Source: Capillidium heterosporum
Lineage: Eukaryota; Entomophthoromycota; Entomophthoromycetes; Entomophthorales; Capillidiaceae
DNA: 64,000 nt
Direction: 5' to 3'
Assembly (NCBI GenBank): GCA_016630905.1
Contig: WBMQ01000011.1
Coordinates: 1,547,944 to 1,611,943 of the forward strand
A program made the position numbers and the translations under genes. Each line of letters opens with the position of its first letter. The first letter of the stretch is position 1. Below, piece after piece: positions 46,439 through 57,500 of the stretch. The notes under the pieces were generated by a model. That model did not search any database and was not told where the DNA came from. It saw only the letters and a list, made by a program, of their open reading frames with translations.

Positions 46439-48489
46439 ATGTTTTTGAAGTTCAACCATCAGTTCATAAGAACATACCATCGACTACCGAACCACCTGTT
46501 TTTTAAAAATAGCTATGAAAAGTGCAGAGATGTCAATAAAACGGCCATCGTAGATCAGCAGGGGAGCTACAGCTATAGCAATCTTTTCAACCAAGTCGGA
46601 GTTTATAAGGAATTTATCTCAAGGACTGTCGGCAAAAAGTACCTTTTATTTTTATTTTTGACATTGTTATTAATTTAGATACGTTTTTTAAGAGATATTG
46701 AAGAGTCTAGAGTTAGCTACTTAATCCCACCCAACTTTCAACATGTTGCTTTGCAATGGGGTATTTGGGCAAGTGGAGGTGTAGCAGTGCCGCTATGTAC
46801 GTATTTGTAATACCAGTCATTTATATTTTATAGGTATCAGTCATCCTAAATTGGAGATGGACTATGTTATAAAGGATTCCCAATCCGAGCTATTAGTTGC
46901 ACATAAGGATTTTTTACATTTAGCCAAAGAGTTGGCTCAAATGAACAATCTTGAGCTTTTAGTGCTGCCTGATAATGAAGAAGCCCAAGACGGCATAAAA
47001 TTTGAGGATGAAGTTTTCGATACTAGTCGTAGAGCTTTAATTATCTATACAAGTGGAACTACTGGTATTGGCTGGTGTTAAATTCTTTATGTTAATTTCG
47101 TTTTCAAGGAAAGCCCAAAGGAGTCGTCATAACTCATGACAATATTTTGGCCCAAGTCAACGCTATAACAAAGGCCTGGGAAATGGATAACCGAGATAAA
47201 ATCTTGCACTGCTTACCGCTCCACCATGTCCATGTAGCAACCTATATTTTATCCTTTACTAATTTCTTAGGGTGTCACTAATGTAAATTGGTAGAAGCTA
47301 TCTATCTCTAAATTCAATAACTCTAGGCAATGAACACTCCTTTATACAATGGTGGCACCGTCGAATTCTTGTCCAAATTTTCTGCTGAGCATGTCATTGA
47401 AACTTTGCTAAAGGATAAAAGTATCAACCTGTTTATGGCTGTCCCTACCATCTACTCAAAGTTGATTCAGCAGTACCAGACTTATGACGCAGAGAAGCAA
47501 AATCAGGCTACGGAGACCTTCAACAAGTTGCGATTAATGGTGTCTGGGTCTAGTGCCTTACCACCGCCCTTGCACCACAAATTTAAAGAAATTTCCGGAC
47601 ATTTTTTATTGGAAAGGTATGGGATGTCCGAGATTGGCATGGGATTGACCAATCCATACTTACCCGTTGAAGCCCGTAAGGAGGTAATCTACATTATTTA
47701 ACTAATATGGAATTAATGACTCAACTGTAGGGTTGCGTAGGAGTACCTTTCCCAACTGTTCAAGCTAGACTAGTTGTCGAAGGAAATGGACCCTTGGAAT
47801 CTAGAGTCATTAACACTGACGATACCCCAGGTGAAATTCAGATAACAGGTCCATCTGTCTTTAAAGAGTAAAATTTGAATATGTCACCTATACTTATAGC
47901 ATTCAAGGTACTGGAATCGTCCTGATGCCACATCCAAAGCTTTTGAATCTGACGGATGGTACCAAGATTTTATTCTGATTGACTAAGCTATTTTAGGTTT
48001 AAAACCGGTGATATTGCAGTAAGAAAGAAAGAAGTTTATTCTATCTTGGGTCGTTCCAGTGTTGATATTATCAAAGTAATATATATCAATTTTTAATTCA
48101 CAGCGACTAATGCAACTATATTTGCTTGTTTTAGAATGGAGGGTACAAGATCTCTGCTTTAGAGATTGAAAAAGAACTGCTATCCCTACCTAATATTTTA
48201 GAAGCTTCTGTATTTGGTATACCCAATGAGACATATGGCGAAGAGATCGTTGCACTTATTTCAACTAACCCAAAAGTTCGTTTTTACAATGAAAATATGC
48301 TAACATATATTGTAGGATGGTGTTGATGTCAATAAACTTCGTGAGGTACTCAAGCGAAACTTGGCTGCCTACAAGGTACCCACCCAATATAAAGTTGTAG
48401 ACTCCATCCCCAAGAATGCAATGGGAAAAGTTAACAAAAAGCAGCTGCAAAAGTCCTTTATCAATGGTGCATTCGATAAGAACAATTAA
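46439..48489 (+). CDS. Acyl-CoA synthetase of the ACSF3 (malonyl-CoA synthetase) type
   Basis: An AMP-forming ligase; ACSF3 activates malonate or methylmalonate in mitochondria to supply mitochondrial fatty-acid synthesis. Ten or so introns, several with AAG acceptors, give about 540 residues. The N-terminus MFLKFNHQFIRTYHRL is basic and hydroxylated, compatible with a mitochondrial presequence. Motifs: SGGVAVPLCISHPKLEM (GGVAVPL-HP is ACSF3-like), phosphate-binding YTSGTTGKPKGV, LPLHHVHGVTN, ERYGMSEIGMGL (adenylate motif), DGWFKTGDIA, and the hinge and catalytic lysine region NGGYKISALEIEKELL and PKNAMGKVNKKQL. The first intron must end at the TTTTTTAAG acceptor to keep the frame. Substrate is inferred from family. 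Confidence 0.92.
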
Positions 48490-48780
48490 TAAAGAGCTGC
48501 TTTAATATATGTTTGACTATTTTCTTATAAAACATATTAAATCAATCTCTTTTTGTAACCTTTTATCTAAAGCTAAAAATTAAGTTTGATTTTAAGCACT
48601 GTTTAAAACTACTTTTTTAAATTTGTTGACTAAATTTATATCTATTATATAATTTGAAAGATAGTTTACTAGTACATTATAGCTGCTATACTATTCTAAA
48701 TATATAAAGAGCAGTATATACTATGCTAAAACTTATATTATATAGTTGATAAAGTTTAAGTTTAAAGATTAATTATACTA
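48490..48780. other. AT-rich 3' flank
   Basis: AT-rich sequence after the synthetase gene, holding its 3' UTR and grading into the decayed repeat copy C. Nothing else is seen. Confidence 0.4.
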
Positions 48781-49380
48781 ACCTTAGTTATAATATTTAC
48801 TACTATATTAGAAAATATTTATAAAAAATGCTTAATAGCTAGAATTAGCTAAAAGGAAATAGTAGCTAAAACTTTATAAAGACTAAAAATGTTAACTATA
48901 AGGCTATATAAAAAGAAAGCTTATACTTGTAAATTAATCTAAAGATAGTAAGTAGATAATATAAGGAAATATTTTTAGATTAGCTATAGTTTTATTTTAT
49001 AAACCAAATTTAAGTTTAGAAATGCCTTTATAACAAAAATTAAGTAATCAACCCTATAGTTACTATATTTTATTCCTTATACTTTTTAAAAATTACAATT
49101 ATTTTTCAGAAAAACTAAATGAGTTATAATATTAAAGTTTAGATAAATATTAATTACTAGTATCTGAAATAATGACTATTAAAGATAAGTTACCTATATA
49201 AGGCTTATAGTAAACTTAGTAGTAGATTAAGTAATTATTAAATAAATGTATTGAATATTTAATATTTTTTTTACTATTAGTATAGTATAAGCTCTTTGCA
49301 TAATATAATTAAAAACTAATAATTTGCATTTTTTTAAGACTAAAAGTTATATTGACCTGACTTAAATTAATAATCTAAAC
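48780..49380 (-). repeat. Dispersed LTR-like repeat, copy C (decayed, interrupted)
   Basis: This block follows copy A in the same direction, for example the shared run AATAAATGTATTGAAT and the segment that reads CTACTAAGGACAAG in copy A but CTATTAAAGATAAG here. It is much richer in A and T, with the differences mostly C-to-T and G-to-A. Similarity stops at TCTAAAC (49,374-49,380), exactly where copy B begins. The matching position in copy A reads ACTAAACTCTAGAACC, so copy C seems to be cut at this point. The left limit is approximate. Confidence 0.5.
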
Positions 49381-50345
49381 TGTTGGGAAATGTCCACAAG
49401 GAACGTTCACCAGCTGGGGTTAGCCAGGAAGCAACGGTAGCCAGGACTCCATAAAGGCTAAGAACGTTGACCATAAGGTTATATAAGGAGGAGGCTCGTG
49501 CTTGGAGCCTAATCCAGAGACGGTGGGCAGATAGGAATACTCCAAGAGTAGCCATCAGGCTAAGGAGCACAGTCGGGTTCATTGGTTCAGGAGGGTTCTA
49601 GGATCTAGTTCAGATCAATTCGGTTCAGTTCTATCGTTCGGTTCAGATCAGCGCAACTCTCTACTGTCGAGGGATGCCGATTATCAGTTCTACGTTATAC
49701 TATGCAGGGAGTCTATACTATGCCAATAGCAGAAGAAATATCAAATGATTCAATACGTTTATTTAATAATAACTTGACCTCCTACTAAGTTCACCATGGA
49801 TCTTATATAGGTGACTTGTCCTTAGTAGTTGGTCCTTTGAGTACTGGTAATTGACGTTTTCCCTAATCCCTCAGTAACACTATTCCTCTTGTTTTCTGGG
49901 CATTTGTCATTAACCCCAGAAATGACAAGATTGATTTAAAGACCATCAATGCTAAATAAAACGCTTAATTCATGCTAAAGAGAAAAGAACTTCTAGCATT
50001 GCTAAAATCGATGCCGAACTGGTAATCTATGCATCCGGAATGTAAAACTGAATTCTAGTTAAGTGAAACTACAGCTGATTAGAAGAATTTCCTTACATAA
50101 ACTAAATAAAATCTGAAAACTTAAGCTAAACAATAGATTTAACTACATTTTTTAGTTTTATAGCTAAAATCAAAATAGTTTTATTTACCTACTACCTTTA
50201 GATCTAACTTTAAAAATGATTATTCTTTTTATATAACCTTTATATTAACTTTTTTAGTTTTTATAAAGTATTAGTTACTATTACTACTTAATTAACTTTT
50301 GTTGGTAAATGTTTTAATAGACATTTTCTAATAGATAAATACTAT
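49381..50345 (+). repeat. Dispersed LTR-like repeat, copy B (inverted relative to A and C)
   Basis: Begins sharply with TGTTGGGAAATGTCC and is the reverse complement of copy A over at least 600 bases, including the GC-rich core GGTTAGCCAGGAAGC (49,418-49,432) and the GTTCAG/GATCAG-rich stretch near 49,585-49,660. It is the best preserved of the three copies. A 71-codon frame on its minus strand (49367-49582) has a counterpart in copy A and may be a remnant of an element-borne sequence, but no transposon protein motif is visible. Past about 50,100 it becomes AT-rich and its right end is uncertain. Confidence 0.55.
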
Positions 50346-50379
50346 AAAAAATATAGTAAAATAGTAGAAAAAAGAGTAG

Positions 50380-51022
50380 CAAGTGTACACTATTAGCATA
50401 TACTAAAGAAAATAATAGTAAAATAGAAGAAGAGGAAGAAAGTAGGTACCTATAAAGCTTACTAAAGAAAATAAAAGTAGAACAGAAGAAGAGGGAAGAG
50501 TAGGCTATTAGGCCTACTAAAAGAACAAGAGTAAAGACAAAGAAAAGAAAAGAGTGGGCCTATAGGCCTATTATAAAGAATAAGAGTAAGACAGGAAGGT
50601 AGGAGGGGAGTGGGCTTTTGGGCTTACAGAAAGGAAACAAGAGTAAGACGAAAAGAGGGCTAGAGTAACCACTTGCAGTAGCTACAAAAAAAAAGTGGGA
50701 GCAATAAGACAAGAAGACAGAGCTGAGTAAGCATCTGTGGTGCATACAGAAAGGACAATAGGAGTAAAGATAGCAAAAAGCAAGACAGTAGCAGCTAGCA
50801 CTGCTACTGGAAGAGGACAGGAGCAAGGAAAGGGAAAAGCGAGGCAGTAGCGGCTAGCACCGCTACTGGAAGAAGACAGGAGCAAGGACAGGGAAAAGCG
50901 GTACAGTAGTGGCTAGCACCGCTACTGGAAGAGGACAGGAGCAAGGACAGAGAGAGGGACAGCAGTAGCAGCTACCGCAGCTACTGGAAGAGGACAGGAG
51001 CAAGGCCAGAGAGAGGGCACTT
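50380..51022. repeat. Diverged left edge of the hairpin satellite
   Basis: Irregular units of about 55-66 bp, each with a palindromic core and an A/G-rich spacer of the type ACAAGAGTAAAGAC. Successive cores are AGTGTACACT, TAGGTACCTA, GTAGGC...GCCTAC, GGCCTATAGGCC, then from about 50,800 CAGTAGCAG-CTAGCA-CTGCTACTG and CAGTAGCGG-CTAGCA-CCGCTACTG. Sequence becomes steadily more GC-rich and more like the main array from left to right. These look like old units at the array margin. Confidence 0.65.
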
Positions 51023-51563
51023 CAGTAGCGGCTAGCGCCACTACTGGAAGAGGACAAGAGCAAGGACAGAGAGAGGGCACTTCAGTAGCGGCTAGCGCCA
51101 CTACTGGAAGAGGAACAAGAGCAAGGCCAGAGAGAGGGCACTTCAGTAGCGGCTAGCGCCACTACTGGAAGAGGACAAGAGCAAGGCCATGGAGAGGGCA
51201 TTTCAGTAGCGGCTAGCGCCACTACTGGAAGAGGACAAGAGCAAGGCCATGGAGAGGGCATTTCAGTAGCGGCTAGCGCCACTACTGGAAGAGGACAAGA
51301 GCAAGGACAGAGAGAGGGCATTTCAGTAGCGGCTAGCGCCACTACTGGAAGAGGACAAGAGCAAGGCCATGGAGAGGGCATTTCAGTAGCGGCTAGCGCC
51401 ACTACTGGAAGAGGACAAGAGCAAGGCCATGGAGAGGGCATTTCAGTAGCGGCTAGCGCCACTACTGGAAGAGGACAAGAGCAAGGCCATGGAGAGGGCA
51501 TTTCAGTAGCGGCTAGCGCCACTACTGGAAGAGGACAAGAGCAAGGACAGAGAGAGGGCATTT
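51023..51563. repeat. Satellite block with 60-bp unit (9 copies)
   Basis: Nine near-identical 60-bp units. Each has the hairpin CAGTAGCGGC-TAGC-GCCACTACTG followed by a spacer beginning GAAGAGGACAAGAGCAAGG. Units differ mainly in CCATGGAGAGGG versus ACAGAGAGAGGG. Because 60 is a multiple of three, the minus strand is open across the block as a 20-residue repeat, which is a by-product of the period rather than evidence of a gene. Confidence 0.9.
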
Positions 51564-54500
51564 CAGTAGCCTGACGGCTACTGGGAAGGACAAGAGCAAA
51601 GCCAGGGAGACAGCATTTCAGTAGCCTGACGGCTACTGGGAAGGACAAGAGCAAAGCCAGGGAGAGGGCATTTCAGTAGCCTGACGGCTACTGGGAAGGA
51701 CAAGAGCAAAGCCAGGGAGAGGGCATTTCAGTAGCCTGACGGCTACTGGGAAGGACAAGAGCAAAGCCAGGGAGACAGCATTTCAGTAGCCTGACGGCTA
51801 CTGGGAAGTACAAGAGCAAAGCCAGGGAGACAGCATTTCAGTAGCCTGACGGCTACTGGGAAGGACAAGAGCAAAGCCAGGGAGACAGCATTTCAGTAGC
51901 CTGACGGCTACTGGGAAGGACAAGAGCAAAGCCAGGGAGACAGCATTTCAGTAGCCTGACGGCTACTGGGAAGGACAAGAGCAAAGCCAGGGAGACAGCA
52001 TTTCAGTAGCCTGACGGCTACTGGGAAGGACAAGAGCAAAGCCAGGGAGACAGCATTTCAGTAGCCTGACGGCTACTGGGAAGGACAAGAGCAAAGCCAG
52101 GGAGACAGCATTTCAGTAGCCTGACGGCTACTGGGAAGTACAAGAGCAAAGCCAGGGAGACAGCATTTCAGTAGCCTGACGGCTACTGGGAAGGACAAGA
52201 GCAAAGCCAGGGAGACAGCATTTCAGTAGCCTGACGGCTACTGGGAAGGACAAGAGCAAAGCCAGGGAGACAGCATTTCAGTAGCCTGACGGCTACTGGG
52301 AAGGACAAGAGCAAAGCCAGGGAGAGGGCATTTCAGTAGCCTGACGGCTACTGGGAAGGACAAGAGCAAAGCCAGGGAGACAGCATTTCAGTAGCCTGAC
52401 GGCTACTGGGAAGGACAAGAGCAAAGCCAGGGAGACAGCATTTCAGTAGCCTGACGGCTACTGGGAAGTACAAGAGCAAAGCCAGGGAGACAGCATTTCA
52501 GTAGCCTGACGGCTACTGGGAAGGACAAGAGCAAAGCCAGGGAGACAGCATTTCAGTAGCCTGACGGCTACTGGGAAGGACAAGAGCAAAGCCAGGGAGA
52601 CAGCATTTCAGTAGCCTGACGGCTACTGGGAAGTACAAGAGCAAAGCCAGGGAGACAGCATTTCAGTAGCCTGACGGCTACTGGGAAGGACAAGAGCAAA
52701 GCCAGGGAGAGGGCATTTCAGTAGCCTGACGGCTACTGGGAAGGACAAGAGCAAAGCCAGGGAGAGGGCATTTCAGTAGCCTGACGGCTACTGGGAAGTA
52801 CAAGAGCAAAGCCAGGGAGACAGCATTTCAGTAGCCTGACGGCTACTGGGAAGGGACAAGAGCAAAGCCAGGGAGAGGGCATTTCAGTAGCCTGACGGCT
52901 ACTGGGAAGGGCAAGAGCAAAGCCAGGGAGACAGCATTTCAGTAGCCTGACGGCTACTGGGAAGGGCAAGAGCAAAGCCAGGGAGACAGCATTTCAGTAG
53001 CCTGACGGCTACTGGGAAGGACAAGAGCAAAGCCAGGGAGACAGCATTTCAGTAGCCTGACGGCTACTGGGAAGGGCAAGAGCAAAGCCAGGGAGAGGGC
53101 ATTTCAGTAGCCTGACGGCTACTGGGAAGGACAAGAGCAAAGCCAGGGAGACAGGCATTTCAGTAGCCTGACGGCTACTGGGAAGGACAAGAGCAAAGCC
53201 AGGGAGACAGCATTTCAGTAGCCTGACGGCTACTGGGAAGGGCAAGAGCAAAGCCAGGGAGACAGCATTTCAGTAGCCTGACGGCTACTGGGAAGGACAA
53301 GAGCAAAGCCAGGGAGAGGGCATTTCAGTAGCCTGACGGCTACTGGGAAGGACAAGAGCAAAGCCAGGGAGACAGCATTTCAGTAGCCTGACGGCTACTG
53401 GGAAGTACAAGAGCAAAGCCAGGGAGACAGCATTTCAGTAGCCTGACGGCTACTGGGAAGGACAAGAGCAAAGCCAGGGAGACAGCATTTCAGTAGCCTG
53501 ACGGCTACTGGGAAGGACAAGAGCAAAGCCAGGGAGACAGCATTTCAGTAGCCTGACGGCTACTGGGAAGGACAAGAGCAAAGCCAGGGAGACAGCATTT
53601 CAGTAGCCTGACGGCTACTGGGAAGGACAAGAGCAAAGCCAGGGAGACAGCATTTCAGTAGCCTGACGGCTACTGGGAAGGACAAGAGCAAAGCCAGGGA
53701 GACAGCATTTCAGTAGCCTGACGGCTACTGGGAAGGACAAGAGCAAAGCCAGGAGACAGCATTTCAGTAGCCTGACGGCTACTGGGAAGGACAAGAGCAA
53801 AGCCAGGGAGACAGCATTTCAGTAGCCTGACGGCTACTGGGAAGGACAAGAGCAAAGCCAGGGAGACAGCATTTCAGTAGCCTGACGGCTACTGGGAAGG
53901 CAAGAGCAAAGCCAGGGACAGCATTTCAGTAGCCTGACGGCTACTGGGAAGGACAAGAGCAAAGCCAGGGAGACAGCATTTCAGTAGCCTGACGGCTACT
54001 GGGAAGGACAAGAGCAAAGCCAGGGAGAGCATTTCAGTAGCCTGACGGCTACTGGGAAGGACAAGAGCAAAGCCAGGGAGACAGCATTTCAGTAGCCTGA
54101 CGGCTACTGGGAAGGACAAGAGCAAAGCCAGGGAGACAGCATTTCAGTAGCCTGACGGCTACTGGGAAGGACAAGAGCAAAGCCAGGGAGACAGCATTTC
54201 AGTAGCCTGACGGCTACTGGGAAGGACAAGAGCAAAGCCAGGGAGACAGCATTTCAGTAGCCTGACGGCTACTGGGAAGGACAAGAGCAAAGCCAGGGAG
54301 ACAGCATTTCAGTAGCCTGACGGCTACTGGGAAGGACAAGAGCAAAGCCAGGGAGAGGGCATTTCAGTAGCCTGACGGCTACTGGGAAGGGCAAGAGCAA
54401 AGCCAGGGAGACAGCATTTCAGTAGCCTGACGGCTACTGGGAAGGACAAGAGCAAAGCCAGGGAGAGGGCATTTCAGTAGCCTGACGGCTACTGGGAAGG

Positions 54501-57500
54501 ACAAGAGCAAAGCCAGGGAGAGGGCATTTCAGTAGCCTGACGGCTACTGGGAAGGACAAGAGCAAAGCCAGGGAGAGGGCATTTCAGTAGCCTGACGGCT
54601 ACTGGGAAGGACAAGAGCAAAGCCAGGGAGACAGCATTTCAGTAGCCTGACGGCTACTGGGAAGGACAAGAGCAAAGCCAGGGAGACGGCATTTCAGTAG
54701 CCTGACGGCTACTGGGAAGGACAAGAGCAAAGCCAGGGAGACAGGCATTTCAGTAGCCTGACGGCTACTGGGAAGGACAAGAGCAAAGCCAGGGAGACAG
54801 CATTTCAGTAGCCTGACGGCTACTGGGAAGGACAAGAGCAAAGCCAGGGAGACAGCATTTCAGTAGCCTGACGGCTACTGGGAAGGACAAGAGCAAAGCC
54901 AGGGAGACAGCATTTCAGTAGCCTGACGGCTACTGGGAAGGACAAGAGCAAAGCCAGGGAGACAGCATTTCAGTAGCCTGACGGCTACTGGGAAGGACAA
55001 GAGCAAAGCCAGGGAGACAGCATTTCAGTAGCCTGACGGCTACTGGGAAGGACAAGAGCAAAGCCAGGGAGACAGCATTTCAGTAGCCTGACGGCTACTG
55101 GGAAGGACAAGAGCAAAGCCAGGGAGAGGGCATTTCAGTAGCCTGACGGCTACTGGGAAGGACAAGAGCAAAGCTACTGGGAAGGACAAGAGCAAAGCCA
55201 GGGAGAGGCATTTCAGTAGCCTGACGGCTACTGGGAAGGACAAGAGCAAAGCCAGGGAGACAGCATTTCAGTAGCCTGACGGCTACTGGGAAGGACAAGA
55301 GCAAAGCCAGGGAGACAGCATTTCAGTAGCCTGACGGCTACTGGGAAGGACAAGAGCAAAGCCAGGGAGACAGCATTTCAGTAGCCTGACGGCTACTGGG
55401 AAGGACAAGAGCAAAGCCAGGGAGACAGCATTTCAGTAGCCTGACGGCTACTGGGAAGGACAAGAGCAAAGCCAGGGAGACAGGCATTTCAGTAGCCTGA
55501 CGGCTACTGGGAAGGACAAGAGCAAAGCCAGGGAGACAGCATTTCAGTAGCCTGACGGCTACTGGGAAGGACAAGAGCAAAGCCAGGGAGACAGCATTTC
55601 AGTAGCCTGACGGCTACTGGGAAGGACAAGAGCAAAGCCAGGGAGACAGGCATTTCAGTAGCCTGACGGCTACTGGGAAGGACAAGAGCAAAGCCAGGGA
55701 GACAGCATTTCAGTAGCCTGACGGCTACTGGGAAGGACAAGAGCAAAGCCAGGGAGACAGCATTTCAGTAGCCTGACGGCTACTGGGAAGGACAAGAGCA
55801 AAGCCAGGGAGACAGCATTTCAGTAGCCTGACGGCTACTGGGAAGGACAAGAGCAAAGCCAGGGAGACAGCATTTCAGTAGCCTGACGGCTACTGGGAAG
55901 GACAAGAGCAAAGCCAGGGAGACAGCATTTCAGTAGCCTGACGGCTACTGGGAAGGACAAGAGCAAAGCCAGGGAGACAGGCATTTCAGTAGCCTGACGG
56001 CTACTGGGAAGGACAAGAGCAAAGCCAGGGAGACAGCATTTCAGTAGCCTGACGGCTACTGGGAAGGACAAGAGCAAAGCCAGGGAGAGGGCATTTCAGT
56101 AGCCTGACGGCTACTGGGAAGGACAAGAGCAAAGCCAGGGAGACAGGCATTTCAGTAGCCTGACGGCTACTGGGAAGGACAAGAGCAAAGCCAGGGAGAC
56201 AGCATTTCAGTAGCCTGACGGCTACTGGGAAGGACAAGAGCAAAGCCAGGGAGACAGCATTTCAGTAGCCTGACGGCTACTGGGAAGGACAAGAGCAAAG
56301 CCAGGGAGACAGCATTTCAGTAGCCTGACGGCTACTGGGAAGGACAAGAGCAAAGCCAGGGAGACAGGCATTTCAGTAGCCTGACGGCTACTGGGAAGGA
56401 CAAGAGCAAAGCCAGGGAGACAGGCATTTCAGTAGCCTGACGGCTACTGGGAAGGACAAGAGCAAAGCCAGGGAGAGGCATTTCAGTAGCCTGACGGCTA
56501 CTGGGAAGGACAAGAGCAAAGCCAGGGAGACAGCATTTCAGTAGCCTGACGGCTACTGGGAAGGACAAGAGCAAAGCCAGGGAGACAGCATTTCAGTAGC
56601 CTGACGGCTACTGGGAAGGACAAGAGCAAAGCCAGGGAGACAGGCATTTCAGTAGCCTGACGGCTACTGGGAAGGACAAGAGCAAAGCCAGGGAGACAGC
56701 ATTTCAGTAGCCTGACGGCTACTGGGAAGGACAAGAGCAAAGCCAGGGAGACAGCATTTCAGTAGCCTGACGGCTACTGGGAAGGACAAGAGCAAAGCCA
56801 GGGAGACAGCATTTCAGTAGCCTGACGGCTACTGGGAAGGACAAGAGCAAAGCCAGGGAGACAGGCATTTCAGTAGCCTGACGGCTACTGGGAAGGACAA
56901 GAGCAAAGCCAGGGAGAGGGCATTTCAGTAGCCTGACGGCTACTGGGAAGGACAAGAGCAAAGCCAGGGAGACAGGCATTTCAGTAGCCTGACGGCTACT
57001 GGGAAGGACAAGAGCAAAGCCAGGGAGACAGCATTTCAGTAGCCTGACGGCTACTGGGAAGGACAAGAGCAAAGCCAGGGAGACAGGCATTTCAGTAGCC
57101 TGACGGCTACTGGGAAGGACAAGAGCAAAGCCAGGGAGACAGCATTTCAGTAGCCTGACGGCTACTGGGAAGGACAAGAGCAAAGCCAGGGAGACAGCAT
57201 TTCAGTAGCCTGACGGCTACTGGGAAGGACAAGAGCAAAGCCAGGGAGACAGGCATTTCAGTAGCCTGACGGCTACTGGGAAGGACAAGAGCAAAGCCAG
57301 GGAGAAGCATTTCAGTAGCCTGACGGCTACTGGGAAGGACAAGAGCAAAGCCAGGGAGACAGCATTTCAGTAGCCTGACGGCTACTGGGAAGGACAAGAG
57401 CAAAGCCAGGGAGACAGCATTTCAGTAGCCTGACGGCTACTGGGAAGGACAAGAGCAAAGCCAGGGAGACAGGCATTTCAGTAGCCTGACGGCTACTGGG

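Noticed and set aside
49367-49582. 71-codon minus-strand frame MNPTVLLSLMATLGVF...
   Set aside because: It lies in the dispersed repeat and has a disrupted counterpart in copy A. No transposon domain is visible, so it is described as repeat rather than gene.
51082-51654. 190-codon minus-strand frame made of 20-residue Cys/Pro/Ala repeats
   Set aside because: The period is 60 bp, a multiple of three, so any stop-free frame stays open. It has no flanking gene structure and lies inside a satellite.
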